64,000 nt of DNA, taken from assembly GCA_011109175.1 (NCBI GenBank), contig RDEW01000003.1, forward strand, positions 1,751,546 through 1,815,545. Direction: 5' to 3'. The notes under the pieces are model-generated. The model made no database searches, was not told where the DNA came from, and saw only the letters and a program-made list of their open reading frames with translations. Source of the stretch: Dicyema japonicum (lineage: Eukaryota > Dicyemida > Rhombozoa > Dicyemidae). Positions 41,244 to 53,684 of this stretch are shown here, piece after piece. The translations under genes and the position numbers were made by a program. Each line of letters opens with the position of its first letter. Position 1 is the first letter of the stretch.

Positions 41244-42742
41244 AAGTGGAGTTATGTGGTTAACCAATTATGTAAGTGTTGGTAATGCCTAGAGGGCATC
41301 TAGTGTTCCTTCAAAGAAAACCATTAAACATTTACCTTCTAAGAAACTGTCTCCCCAGCGTCACGCGCTTTCAGCCTCATCTACCCGAAATGAAATCCTA
41401 GCTTACCGCAAGAAATGGACCACGGTTCTACAACTGAACTTCGATAGAGTAAAGGGCAAAATATTGGAACTGCGCTCTCTCTTGAAGATCTTCGTGGCTT
41501 TGATTCAAGACTCGAGACTCCTTATAAACAGTCCTACCTTGATTTTCTTTGGATACAATACGTACTGACCGGAAGTAGAAGCGGGGTGATGGTCTACTCA
41601 GTTTATATCGGAAAGACCTTAAATGTGTAGACATGACTTCAGTGGCGAATGATATCTTAGGAGACGACGACGTTACTGAAGTCAATGCAATCTCACTTGG
41701 AACGACAAATGGAAAAATTACATTTGTGAACATCCACCTGGTTCTTGCCCGAATCAGTACGCTATGCCGAATTTATCCATTAGGCTTCCTTGAACGACGT
41801 GATTATTGGTGGGGATATCAACACGAAACTCTTTTTATGGCTGGCAAGTCAACCCTCTAATGCAAAAGGAAAAGTACTACTATCGCAGACAGGACCTTTC
41901 ACGGTCATGAATGACCCGTCAAAACATACGAGAACCCCCTTCAGGGAGTTATACCAACTAACTTTTCTAGACATCACGCTTTGTTCTCCCGACCTATCGA
42001 CCTTTCAGTCACTTACGACTCAAAAAGTGACCATAATGCCATCCTTTTGAAGATCAAGAGAGAAAAGTTAACTAGAAGGAGGTCCGCAGAACAATTTAAC
42101 TAAAAGCGCGCAGACTGGAGACTTTACCGTACACTTACTGACAATCTGACAATCAGTGAGGATATTAAAATTTTCTAAAATTTTACAAATAAATATCCCT
42201 GGAAAGCTTAAAACCTTACTTAGCGGTTGGAGGAGACGTGTCTGCATTAGACAGTCGAAAGCTATTTCCCGACTGACTTTTAACATCCACATGTAATTCT
42301 CGCCACAAGTAAATAACGTTATAACAAAATGCGAAAAGAAGACTTATGTCTTGAAATGTCTCATTGGCCTATGGAAATACGGAATTCATCCTATTTTGAC
42401 TACTATATACAAACAATACATTGAACCATGTATCTCTTACGCATGTGATATCTGAAGCCCACTCATATCTTGGATAAATGCCTTGAAAATCGAGGCTAGC
42501 AGAAAAAGAGCTTCCAAAATCACGGAAAGCTAGATTTCTGAAGAGTTCTAGCCATCAATGCCTATTGAAGCCATGATACGAATGAACCATGGAACGCGTC
42601 GTCGTGACTGCGAAGATCAAGTCATTCGACCTATACGTGTTTGTGTGGAATCGAGAGAGGATCATCGGGCCAAGTTGAGGTCTTGCTAGAGCGTGCAGAT
42701 GATTATTTAGTTTGTGTAACCATGGAATGTGGTGTTATTATT
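41244..42742 (+). mobile_element. LINE-D copy 4, internally deleted
   Basis: 5' end with the shared motif (GTGGAGTTATGTGGTTAACC). An endonuclease in several frames: VLQLNFDRVKGKILELRSLL, ALIQDSRL, IGGDINTKLFLWLASQPSNA, FLDITLCSPDLSTFQ. From about 42200 it switches to the RT C-terminal region (HPILTTIYKQYIEPCISYAC) and the 3' end. The RT catalytic core is absent. It lies exactly between repeats R1 and R2. A ribozyme-like P2 (TGGTT/AACCA), with P3 and P1 remnants, is visible at 41248-41322. Confidence 0.85.
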
Positions 42743-42988
42743 ATTGCAAGTCAATAAGCATTATTTCAAAAAGTAGGAAATATTAGTTTTTAGGTCAATG
42801 AAGCCAGAATTTTTTATTTTTTGAAACCGATCTTTGGAAGTATGAATATTTTAAATCTCGCCTATTTAATATTCCCCAGTCAACTTGTCGACTATTTATA
42901 GGATTCTAGAGCCTTTATTTTCGAAACAAGGATTTTTAGTTCTAAAAATTAGCATAGTCTAAGAATTTAGACATATTTGTCATTATTA
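42743..42988. repeat. Direct repeat R2
   Basis: Second copy of R1, starting ATTGCAAGTCAATAAGCATT and ending CATATTTGTCATTATTA. Confidence 0.9.
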
Positions 42989-43787
42989 GCGACATACATC
43001 TGACATATGATCCCCCAAGTTCATTCAATTTTTGACTCAACAATATCTTGGGCACTTACTACATCAGACACTTCTTTCGTTCAGAACTTCAGGTTGCGGT
43101 GTCTGTGAGCCTGTCACCTCAGCCATATTCACAAAAAGGAAATTAATTTTGAACCAGACTGGATTTGAACTCAACGATGCTTCTGTGATTAAATATAGAA
43201 TTTATCATGATAAGGTAATGTTCCGAATATTAGAGGTACACCATCTCAGCCTTCATATTAATTAACCAATTGGATAACTTGTGTGGATAACGCATGTCTC
43301 ACATTTTCTGACATAACTGTTGTCTAAATATCAGAAGTTATTTTAATAAGGTTGAATTCCACCGACACTGGCTATCTCTCAACTACAAGAGATTTAAGGC
43401 GCAGGACTTTTAATGCTATCTTAACGTATGTCCTGGTATATTTCAAAGCTTTCTGCACTTTCTAGGACTGACCATAGTACGTTTAATCTGGAGCTCTTTA
43501 AATTGATTTGAGTCCTTAAAATATTAGCAATCACGAGAGGCAAGTTTTTGTCTTGTATCACGAGTCTGGGACACCTGGACACACTATGATGCCATGACAT
43601 CTGTGAAACCCCTTGGTTCCTCCAGTTGATATCGATTGCTACCGTAAGAGAGAATATAAATAATTAAATATAATGAAGATAGTAATTTGTTTTTATTGAG
43701 TTATATATTATTTTTATTAATTAATATAATTTTATTTATAATATGGTTAACTAATATTAATATTCTAATAAAATTGAATTAATTAAG
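42989..43787. other. Spacer upstream of alpha-actinin
   Basis: A 77-residue plus ORF (43032-43265) without family motif. AT-rich from 43660. Presumably contains the alpha-actinin promoter; no element is identified. Confidence 0.4.
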
Positions 43788-46700
43788 ATGTCTAAATCAA
43801 ATCCTGCTGAATCAGCCCGCCAAGAAGAGCCTAAACTCCTTGATTCTGGATGGGAAGTTCAACAAACTAAAGTATTCAAACATAATAACGAATATTTCTA
43901 GACGTTTATGGCTTGGTGTAATACTTACCTTAAAAAACGTAGATTGGAAGTCAACGAATTGACTCAGGATTTCACAAGCGGGTACATGCTTCAGCAATTA
44001 CTCGAAATCATATCCAATGAAAGTCTTCCAAAGTTGGACACTGGGAATCATCGTCTCATTAAAATACTAAACATCAATAAAAGCTTGGAATTTCTGAAAT
44101 CAAAGGAAATCCAGTTGGTTATGATTTCTGGTGAAGGTGCCATTGTGCTATTTACTTTATAAGACATCGCTGATGGAACCAAAAAAATGACGCTAGGGTT
44201 GTTATGGACTATCATTCTTCGTTTTTCCATACAAACAATATCAGTTGGAGGTAGTTTAACCATTTTATATTTCACAGAGAGAAGCGCGAAAGAAGGATTG
44301 CTTTTATGGTGTCAACGTAAAACGAAGGACTACCAAGGAGTTTCAGTCAACAATTTTGTTCACAGGTAATATTCATCAATATTTTATAAAATGGATAATT
44401 TTTCGCAGCTCAGTTTCATAATTAATTCATAATTTATGGAAATTTAGTTTTAATGATGGGAAGGCCTTGTGTGCATTAATTCACAAACACCGCCCGGAGT
44501 TGCTTGACTACGACCAATTGGATAAGGTAACTCAGTCGGAATAAAACTAGAATAATCACTGGGAAAATATAATCAAGGCATTTAACACAGCTGAAGAAAA
44601 ACTTGATATTCCACCAATGTTGCAACCGGAATACCTACTGGAAGCACACAACACAGGAGTTGTTGTCGATGAAAAATCGATGATGACATACATATCTTGT
44701 TTCTTTCACAAATTTGCGGGGGAAGAAAAAGTTCAGGCATGTTTTCAATTTAAGTATGAAATTGCGTCTGAGAGAATAAAGCAAAAGTTAAACGACTTTA
44801 GAAACCTCGAAGAGCTAAAGAACACATTTGAATGTCTCAGTTCCCAGGTTACTGACACTTAGTAAGCTCTAGCTGTTATCTTGGATTCACGAGAAAAGCG
44901 ATTGGTTAAGGGACCAAAAACATGAGTCCGATGACCACGAGGCTTGCTTACAATGCCTTCATCAAAAGAATATAGAATTTCGGTCATATATTGTGGATGA
45001 CAAAACACTGAAATTAAAAGAAAAGGTGATCTCGAATCAATACTGAAGTGATATTCAATCTATGATACGGATTGGAAATTTCCCGCCATATATTCTACAC
45101 GCTGATTTAGACATTGATGTTTGCTTATTAATAAATTTACAGAAAATTAACACTGATTGGGGTATTCTCAGTGAATGTGAGAAGGAATTTAAGGCCTGGA
45201 CATATAGAGAAATTGAAAGGTCGATATTGCCATTATTTAAGGTTATTTAAAATAATAGCTCTTGATAAACAATATCACAATAAAATAAAGTATTTTGAGA
45301 AAATCTTTCAAAGTGGCGCCAATCTATTGGATGCCAAGGACACGAAGCTAGCTGATACACTCTACAAAGCCGAAGTCTGTCGTTTAAATATTACAGGGAT
45401 TCAAAAAATCATTAGAATCGTCCAAAAACGAGCTGGAGACGCTAGAAATGTCAACATTGCTGGAGAATATGATTTTCCAATTAAAGTATTGAGATTGTCT
45501 TTTTCTCATAGAGAACTGGAGTACAATCAGATCGAGCACTTGGAGCTACAAAAAACGGTTACTTTATGTCGCTCACAAATATAGAAACTTGAAAACATCC
45601 ACAATGATCTAAGAGAGACGACTAATCGGAAAATTGGTGAACTAACGGTTTTTATTAAAGTTAAATGTAGCACATAATCGATTATCTGAATGAAAGTGAC
45701 AAGTTATTTGGGAGTCATGCATACGTGGCCTTAGTATCATTATAATCTCATTCAAAGAAAGTCAAAAGTAAGATCGACAAATGTGAGGACATTGTGGACA
45801 GGGATGTGAACATCAGAACTTCCAAGGACGTTAAAGTACCTTTCAAGTGAATCAACAGGAATTTGAAAATTATGCCGTTCAAGCAAACGAGAATTATAAA
45901 GACCTTTCCGAGGAAATGAAGCAATTGGACGAAATTACCGTGAAATTGAAGAAAATTGAGAATGACGAGGAATGCAAACTGCCTCCTAACCCCTATAATT
46001 CGATTAAATACGATGTAATGTTTGAGATAATTCAAAGGATCTGTCATTAATGTTTACAGAATTGGAAAAAAAGGTGACTGCTTTTTCTCAAAATGTCGAA
46101 ATGGAAAAGGAAAAATTTGTTAAAATCGATAAGTTATGCATGGAATTTTCCTCATTGGGCGAAGACTTTAGCGGGGAGATTGACAAATTCCTGAATAAAA
46201 TTTCTGCCATAATGCTCGCGAATGAATCATTTGAGTCCAAAAAGTCTCTCCTTGAAAAGATAAGACAGGATTTAGTCGAGAAACAGAAAAACTACGACAA
46301 GGTGATTTCTGTTTGTAGGCAACTCGATGACTTTGGTGCTATTTTGAATCCATACACCAATATAACAGCCGAAGTTGCCCATCTGTTTTACCACATAGAT
46401 AATTATCTCAAAATGGGAGCTGTTATATTCAACGATTAGCTATAAAATCGATGAACTGAATTCTCAAATATCAATTAGAGACTCCAAAGGCATCACGAAT
46501 AAAGACATTGAGGAATATCGCCGAACATTTAAACGATTTTCCCACTCATTTGGGGATAAACTTATCTATGATGAGTTCAGAGGGCTACTGCTGAGTGAAG
46601 GAATTGACGTGTCCGAGGATAAAAAGGTTATTAGAGTTATATAGAATTAGGGCAATGTTGAATTTGATCGGATAATCAAACTGGTTGACCAGAAAAATAC

Positions 46701-46956
46701 AGGATATGTTATTTTCCCGGATTTTCTTCAGTTCATGATAAACAAGGCTATTGGAAAAAATTCAGCTGATGAACTCATCAATAATTTGAAGGTTCTTGCA
46801 AATGACCGGGAAGGGTATATAACTGAAAAGGAATTGAGAAAAGAAATGGGACCAGAAGAGGTCAGGTTTTGCCTAGAAAATATGGAAAAGTACAACGGTC
46901 CCGATGCTCCTCCTGATGCCTATGACTACATGTCCTTAGTCAACAAACTGTACTAA
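43788..46956 (+). CDS. ACTN: Alpha-actinin
   Basis: Actin-crosslinking antiparallel dimer. Start [20 protein letters not shown]. Two calponin-homology domains form the actin-binding head: [47 protein letters not shown], then [51 protein letters not shown]. The spectrin-repeat rod follows (44750-46440), then EF-hands ([15 protein letters not shown]) and the family C-terminus [20 protein letters not shown]. Length of about 890 residues after splicing agrees with the family. Introns include 43872-43901 (30 nt), 44137-44163, 44251-44277, 44366-44447 (82 nt, exceptionally long here), 44527-44550 and more in the rod. The first EF loop ([12 protein letters not shown]) lacks the acidic ligands and the second is weak, so calcium binding is doubtful. 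Some rod junctions near 45010-45060 I could not resolve. Confidence 0.95.
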
Positions 46957-47405
46957 GAAACTTCGTCCTAATTTATTAACATAATAATTATCGGATGCTA
47001 TAATTTTGGGAATAATTATTTTGGTGGAATATTTTGGTTTTTATTAAAATAAGTTATTTCCTATGGTCTGTCTCTTTCTTCACTTACCATTGCGTGGCTC
47101 ACCGGATGCAACAATTCTGGAGGCGATCAAAATGCTCCTAAAGCATTTCCAAAGAGAGACATTAGCTCTCTTCCACCGGGGGTATATGTCGCCCTCGGTT
47201 GACGGATTACTGGTCTGGCTACTGCTTCTCGGATTCGCAACCTACACAAGTCAAAGGACCGGATCTCCGTTATATAACTGAATGTAAACGGAGTAAAAGG
47301 AAAAATTATTGAATTTAAAACTATGATTGTTACACTTAAAGCTGACATCGTGCTCATCCAAGAATCGAAGCTATCAGCAAAAGATACTACGCCCCTCTTT
47401 CCGGG

Positions 47406-47744
47406 ATGAACATAATACGTGCCGATCGCACTAAGAAACGTGGAGGAGGACTACTTACATTAATCAGAAAAGGCATAAAGTATGAGGACCATACACTCGA
47501 AGTTAAGAAACTTTTGGGGAGTAATGAAATCACGGAGACAATCGGAATATCTGTTGGCACAACAAAAGGAAGACTATATTTTGTAAACATGTATATTCCG
47601 CCTCCGGGCTCATGTCCGAAACATTACACTATGCCAGATTTATCAGCACTGGAGATTTGGAACGTGATATGCGGCGATTTGAATGCTAAACACCCTCTCT
47701 GGCTCTTAAATAAGTCTGCAGATACAATAGAAATTTGCTGTTGA
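47406..47744 (+). pseudogene. LINE-C copy 2 endonuclease (part)
   Basis: RTKKRGGGLLTLIRKGIKYE, GISVGTTKGRLYFVNMYIPP, VICGDLNAKHPLWLL. The N-terminal half (IQESKLSAK) is in another frame because of an extra base near 47392. Ends at the same stop as the 7.6 kb copy. Confidence 0.85.
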
Positions 47745-47865
47745 CGCAGTCTGGAAATCTGACAATCATCAATGATCCATTAAAAAAGACAAGAACAGCT
47801 CAAAGGAACTCTTACAATCCAGAACACCTACATATAAAAGATCATTATGCTCTCCCAAAATCAAA

Positions 47866-48402
47866 TTGTTTAGATATGAAATTCCTATGAATAAGTCACC
47901 AACAATACTAGGATTAAAGTTGGATACTCTCCTGACATTCTGCCAACACGTCAATGACGTTATTGCCAAGGTCAGGAGAAGGTCCAACATATTGAAAATT
48001 TTGTCCCGATCACCAATCGGGAGCAACACCTTTTTACTACAGAAAAATTACAGACAATACATACTGCCAGTAATCGAATACACATGTTCTTCCTGGAGCT
48101 CGATGATTTCTGAATCGTCGTCTCAAAAAATAGAAGCCGCACAACTTGCTGCCTTGAAAATAACAAATAAGAAAACTGTGGATAACGTATTGAATCTTAA
48201 AGAACACCTAAGGTTGCGAGTGAACTCAATTCTACAGTGGGCAATGAAAACCGGCTGTCCGCTTTCACTCTCTATATCTGACTATGTAGAAAATGCGGGG
48301 AATCTATGGAGAATGAGACCGTCCCCGTTTCTACCAATTCTGTTGGATTTTCGAGGACCCCGAACGAGAGCCAGAACCGGAAAACCGGGATCATTTAGTT
48401 AG
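47866..48402 (+). pseudogene. LINE-C RT C-terminal domain
   Basis: A 178-residue frame with NKSPTILGLKLDTLLTFCQH, RQYILPVIEYTCSSW and a thumb-like helical tail. Its final codons (ARTGKPGSF) replace the ..GIT end of other families. Confidence 0.85.
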
Positions 48403-48440
48403 TAGTTAACTTTTTCTAATCCGGTGATCTTGGGGCAAAA

Positions 48441-49625
48441 AAAAATTCAGTTGTTATAAGATAGTCCTGAGGACATCTGAATTTCTCACTGGGTGGTTTT
48501 GCCCTCTATTTCTAAGGATCCCCCGCCACAAATGTATCCAATCTACATAGTACTGAAAAGTGTCTTATACTGAAGAAAGATGTCCGGGAGAGTTATTCTG
48601 CTTTGAATCTCAAAATCTGCGAAACTAAATCTGTTTGTCGAGTTCGATCACCAAGGTCATCGAAGACTTCGGAAGTCTGGGTGCAGTTCAGGATATAAAA
48701 ATGTCAACCTTGAATAACCATAACTCAATTTCGATCAACTGTTCTCCTCGAATCAGACAAACCATTATATTATGACTATTTTGATGCTGACAGGAGTTAA
48801 AAATACGTTCGTCCTTATTGAACTAGCATCATAATAAATATAACTCTCTAGATATGACAGTATATCATTTTAGTAGTGATTATTGAGAAGAGAAATTTAG
48901 TTGTCAGAAAAAGAATTTTAAAACTCTCGAAAAGATACGATGCTAAAACAATGAATTGCCTTAAACGAGAGACGTTATTAACAGGATCCGAGCAGTGAAC
49001 ACGAAGATCTCCGAAAGTGCTGAACGTTTACAAAGAAGGAAACTGGGTCGCATATCCACTGCCATGAACAAAAATGGATCACTTTCAAAGATGTGCAGGA
49101 AGTAGCGCAACATTAAAGACACTGTCTGTTGCGACCACAGTTTAACATATAAACATTGTCATTACAAATATAGTGTCATTAACAGTACGAGAATATATTT
49201 TTTTGTTTTTTACATAAGCAGCCATCAGATTACTAAAGATTAATCATCAGCAGTATGTAGCTAATAATAAATAACATTATAATGTTGGTCGCCTGTACTA
49301 CACAATAAAACTTCCTTATTGAGTCCTTAACACAACCATTAATGGCTTTATTACACGCTATTCTCATCTTTTGGCTACTACTATACAAACCAACAAAACG
49401 TGACGTAAATTTAAAATCAATTCAAAACATTAAAAAAAAATTTTTTTTTATCAAAAATAACATTAACAATTAAACAAATGTCAGTTGAGGAAGCCTGCTG
49501 CGTGGATTGCGAACGAGTTCCCTCGGAGTATGGCTATTCCAATCTTTTGTCTTAGCCATAACCCTTCTCGTTGAAACATTTAAAATAAATAAAAATATAT
49601 ATTTTTGACTAATTTAAAATTTAAT
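48441..49625 (+). other. Spacer with LINE-linker remnant
   Basis: 48960-49130 (AACAGGATCCGAGCAGTGAA, GTTTACAAAGAAGGAAACTG) is similar to 50070-50170 and reads like a LINE EN-RT linker (RDVINRIRAVNTKISESAER). The rest, AT-rich, shows nothing recognisable. Confidence 0.5.
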
Positions 49626-49629
49626 TCAA

Positions 49630-49997
49630 AATTAATATATCCTCATTATGTCATCTAATCTTCTTTACAAGAGGACGAAGACCTCAAAAATTTCTAATGA
49701 GATTCTGGATACACGATGGAGGCTTTTCGGCCATATTCTGCAACTGGACCTAGATGCCCCCGCGAACGTAGCCATGGAGGATTACTTCATATTGGAGGCC
49801 CCCGTTTCCGTGGTCGCACAAGGACGACACTGGCAGTCGTTCTCGACGAGGAACTCAAAGAAATGGGACGGCATCTTGGAAGTGGAGAGGATCTTGACTG
49901 GTTACGCACTGCGGCTTTGAATAGGAGGAAATGGATGAAACTAACCAGTGATTTGCTAACTCGTGTTGCACATGTTTTGTCAAGTCCTATGACATAG
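49630..49997 (+). pseudogene. LINE-F RT C-terminal fragment
   Basis: LLYKRTKTSKISNEILDTRW then RLFGHILQLDLDAPANVAME, followed in the next frame by HLGSGEDLDWLRTAALNRRK and WMKLTSDLL. Matches the C-terminal blocks at 18255-18452 and 25075-25290. 5'-truncated. Confidence 0.8.
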
Positions 49998-50039
49998 CGA
50001 TAAGTGCTAATAATAATATATCCTCAATCAAACTAATAA

Positions 50040-50690
50040 AAAAGTAATTGCATTAAACGTGGGACGCATCTAACAAGAGACGCTATTAACAGGATTAGAG
50101 CACTGAACACAGAGATCTCAGAAATTGATAAATGTTTACAAAGAAGGAAACTGGACAGCATATCCACACCCACTTTCCAAGATGTGGAAGATGTTACGGA
50201 ATTTAAAATCGCTGACAGTAAGAATTAGGGAGACCTTGATTACCAGATGGATCTAAACAAATTCATGAAGCATTGTGTGATTACAAGAATCGACATTCCT
50301 CTAATTCGAAACCGAATCCGTCATTTTATTTTCTACTGGGATATGTCACATCAGAGATTTCCCGGTCAAAAAACACGCATTTATGTCGGCGGAATGGGAT
50401 TTTAGCGATCCTGTCAAAAATCTTTCCACACTTACGACATTTTTAACCTACGCAATCAATTTAAACTCGCTATATGGAAACTATCTATTATTCACACGAT
50501 CCTGAAGCCTGGAAAACCAAGGGGGCTCCTATAGAGTAGTGTCGATTTTGTGTCTCCAGACAAGAATTTTAGAAAGACTGATTATGATGTTCATCCGCCT
50601 TTCAAGGTTTCAATATGGCTTAAAATATAGAAGATCGATTGTTCCACATCTAAATATGTCGCGAGCGCGTAGCGCACATATCGTATTTTT
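50040..50690 (+). pseudogene. LINE-D remnant (linker and RT fingers)
   Basis: Linker RDAINRIRALNTEISEIDKC then an RT entry remnant and ILKPGKPRGL near 50500, followed by a degraded ILERLIMMFIRLSRFQYGLK block. Many stops. Confidence 0.65.
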
Positions 50691-51249
50691 TAAAAAATTT
50701 ATATATTTCTAATCTCTCGATGATACGAATAGATAGATAATTGTATTAACATAACAAACTCGTTACTAATTACAAACTAATTAAAAAGGGAGAAACCAAA
50801 GAGTTTGTCCTGGTTGATGGGGTCTGGTACAGTATGACCTCTATTTGGGGCACCTATTTAAAAAAATGCCCCAAAAACAGAGGTTTCCCAAAAATGGAGG
50901 TTTGGCATTTTCTTTAGATTTATCCACAGTTTAACAATTTAAATTTGCTTTTTATTAAATTTATAGATAAATAATGTTTTTTTCATAGATTTTTCAGAAT
51001 TATATTAAAAACAAATTTATTTAACGATAACGATAGGAAAATAGTCTGTTAATTTCCCTCCGGTCGCGGATTTTTTCATTTGCATTCCTAATATTTTTCT
51101 GAAAATATAATAATCTTTCAAAGCTTTAGGAAACAAATTGAAAATGTTCTCTTCACGTGTATTCATCGCTGTTATTGTTTCCAAATAAAAATAGGTACAT
51201 TTTACTCCGTCGTATATATTCTCGTCATCATTTTCTACTTCATTTTCAG

Positions 51250-52432
51250 TATATCTTTAATTATGCTATCTAAACTCTCCAATTCACCAATGAGAGAGTT
51301 TGAAAACGACATCAATTTTCTTCCAACAATTAGTAATTGATTCAGAGTGTATTTGTTGTCTTCCCAACAATAATGATTATTTGTCTTACTTGCTTTAAAT
51401 TCAACATTGTACACTTATCATCCTCAAAAGATAGGGTAAAATCCATCAAATTATTTAAATAATTGGATTTGAAAGATTTAATAACTCCCATATCTAAGGG
51501 TTGAATTAATTATGTTGCATTTTTTGGCAGAAAAAAAGCTCAATGTTAGAAAAATAATTATTCTTATGACAACTTGCATTGTCAAGCAAAAGGACAATTT
51601 TTCAGTTGTGTTGAATCATTTTTTCATTGACAATGTTCAACCAAGTAATAAATATATCAGATGTCATCCAACAATTTTTAGAAAACGAATATAAAACTCC
51701 GTGCTCTTCAGGGTTAAAATTTTTCATACAACGTGGGGATTTATATTTTCCTATTAATAATGGCTTCAATTTTTTCGCCACAAGCACTGACCGACAAAAG
51801 AATAGTGACTTTTTCTTTACTCCTTTTAATTCCAAAACAATCTTCATCTGAAGTTACAAATGATTTTTATGTTATTCATTTAATGTACAATCCCGCTTCA
51901 TCGCAGTTGAAAATATTTTCAATGCCATAGTTATTAACATAGTCATAGTACTTATCAAAAAAAATTCCAGAGCAAAAAATATCACACGAATTTTTTTCAC
52001 CACTTATTGTCTTAAATGACAAATTGTGTCTTTTCTTAAAATTTTCAAGCCAACCATTCGAACCTCTGAATGAGGTATAGTTCAAATTCCTAGCTACTTT
52101 TATAGCAATGTTTTTAAGAATAGGTCCTGAAACGGTAATAAATTATTCCCTTGCTTTAAAAAAGCATTCATAAACAATTTTATCGAATTTCTGTGACAGA
52201 CTGTCTCTTCTCTGTGAAATTTGACTAAGACAATTTGATTGTACGGACCCATTATTTATAAAGTTCATATAATTTTGTTTAATTCTAGATACTGCTCCTA
52301 AACAATAGAATTATCAGATAACCTTTACTAATTTTATACTTTTTGACAAAATCTCGTTCGCTCATGAAACAATTTTCGTTGATTTCTTTGGCAATTTTAA
52401 GCTTTAACTCCAAAGTAAGCTTCCTCCCCATG
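51250..52432 (-). pseudogene. pogo/Tigger transposase
   Basis: The minus strand starts MGRKLTLELKLKIAKEINEN (N-terminal helix-turn-helix). It continues in the CENP-B-type domain RGSNGWLENFKKRHNLSFKT, then NIFNCDEAGLYIK (first catalytic Asp, about 51880-51920), a PLLIGKYKSPRCMKNF block, FITWLNIVNEKM, an LDNASCH-type second Asp block (about 51560-51600) and a weak QPLDMGVIKSFK block. Several frameshifts. The third acidic residue is not clear. Non-functional. Confidence 0.85.
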
Positions 52433-52558
52433 ACAACAAAAACGCAAAACTAGCACGCGAAGTTTAAGAAAATTTTATATAATTAAATTTAATATTAATT
52501 GCAAGACACGTGTGGTCTAAAAATCACTTGTGGTCTTGTTGTGAATAATTGTATCATC

Positions 52559-52945
52559 ATGGAGCGTCGTTCATACAATGGATCAACACACATTACACCC
52601 GAGAGACTGGACACTACATGCTCTACATGCGGTTTTGCCAATGCACGCAAATATGGACTTTTCTGCTCGTCTTGCCGTGACTTTTTCCACCTTGGATGCA
52701 TAAAGATGTCTCAGCGGGCTGCGTGCTCGCTCTGCCTTTGGAACTGCAGTGTCTGCATGGGAACTGGTTGGAAAACCCAGAGGATCATTCCAAACGAGCA
52801 CGTTGAACCAAACGAGCCTCTAGACTTCAATAATATGGACAACCTCTTGCTCTTCTTGTCGGATCTAAGGAAAGCCAGGAAGATCCCAATCAGGATCCCA
52901 AGACCCGTCCGGATCCCCGCGGCTACATGTCTGGTCTGCAATTGA
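52559..52945 (+). CDS. RLE LINE N-terminal PHD-type zinc finger
   Basis: Starts MERRSYNGSTHITPERLD. The finger C-x2-C-x11-C-x2-C-x4-H-x2-C-x8-C-x2-C spans CSTCGFANARK..CSSCRDFFHLGC..CSLC, followed by a further CSVC. This is a PHD-like cross-brace. The Met at 52559 fits the element start better than the 52499 start, which would lie in the target duplication. The frame stops at 52943-52945; the region behind it (DDLEAWLKLL...) is in another frame. A role in RNA, DNA or chromatin binding is inferred. Confidence 0.75.
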   Translation: MERRSYNGSTHITPERLDTTCSTCGFANARKYGLFCSSCRDFFHLGCIKMSQRAACSLCLWNCSVCMGTGWKTQRIIPNEHVEPNEPLDFNNMDNLLLFLSDLRKARKIPIRIPRPVRIPAATCLVCN

Positions 52946-53093
52946 CAATGCTCTCACTTCCGACGACCTGGAGGCCTGGCTAAAACTCCTCAGTTTTGCT
53001 CCGATGGCCCTTGGAATTCCATTTATCGACTCAAAGGGAGATTAACGGAATTCAGAGGAAAGCACGACACTTGGAAACTCCCTTTCCTCAAAA

Positions 53094-53675
53094 ATGAAGA
53101 AGAACATCCAGGTTTTCTATGTGCATTCTCTCACCAAGACGGAAGTCAAGAAATCAAGACATTCTGATTCCAATCCTTCTGTTTATTTGAATGGCCCGGA
53201 AAAACTTAAAGAGAGAGTGAACCGCAAACTATTCGAAGGCGACGTCCGAGCGGCGTTGCGCGTCGTCGCCAGCGACGAAACTGTTATGGCTGCGACACCT
53301 GAGGTGCTAGAACTACTCAGACATAAACATCCATGTGCTCCGGAAGATTACCGCCCATTCGTGCTTCCGGGAAATTTGTCAAGGATGACCGTCACCGAAG
53401 GCGAAGTGCGACGCGGCATTTCGTCCTTTGCGGCGAGTAGCAGTGGAGGCATCGATGGCTTGCGGCCGGGTCACATCAAAGATCTTACGGCGGAGGCTAC
53501 TGCAGAAGCTGGCTGCAACCTTGTCAAATCAATTACAAAACTGGTTATGCGTATTTTGAACGGAGATATTCCTCCCACGCAAGGGAGCTCCTTTTCAGTG
53601 CACATTTATTGGCCTTCAAAAAACCTGAAGGTGGGGTCCGCCACATCGCAGTCGGCAACTATTTCAGAAGATTGA
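53094..53675 (+). pseudogene. RLE LINE RT, N-terminal part
   Basis: KLKERVNRKLFEGDVRAALR, LELLRRKHPCAPEDYRPFV, RRGISSFAASSSGGIDGLRP, GHIKDLTAEATAEAGCN. This is the RT entry domain of this LINE group. The frame shifts near 53576, after which the family block 'GGVRHIAVGNYFRRL' is read in another frame. Confidence 0.88.
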
Positions 53676-53684
53676 CAGCGAAAA

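Larger units (their letters stand above)
47085..48440 (+). mobile_element. LINE-C copy 2, internally deleted
   Basis: Starts within the 5' motif (GCGTGGCTCACCGGATGCAA). Contains the leader ORF (LLVWLLLLGFATYTSQRTGS) and the endonuclease, and near 47815 joins directly to the RT C-terminal part. The 3' end is GGGATCATTTAGTTAGTAGT..GGTGATCTTGGGGC then an A run. The RT catalytic core is missing. Nucleotide identity with 7444-8160 is very high. Confidence 0.88.

Noticed and set aside
40990-42988. R1 and R2 as LTRs of a retrovirus-like element
   Set aside because: No TG..CA ends, primer-binding site, gag, protease or RNase H; the interior is an endonuclease LINE.
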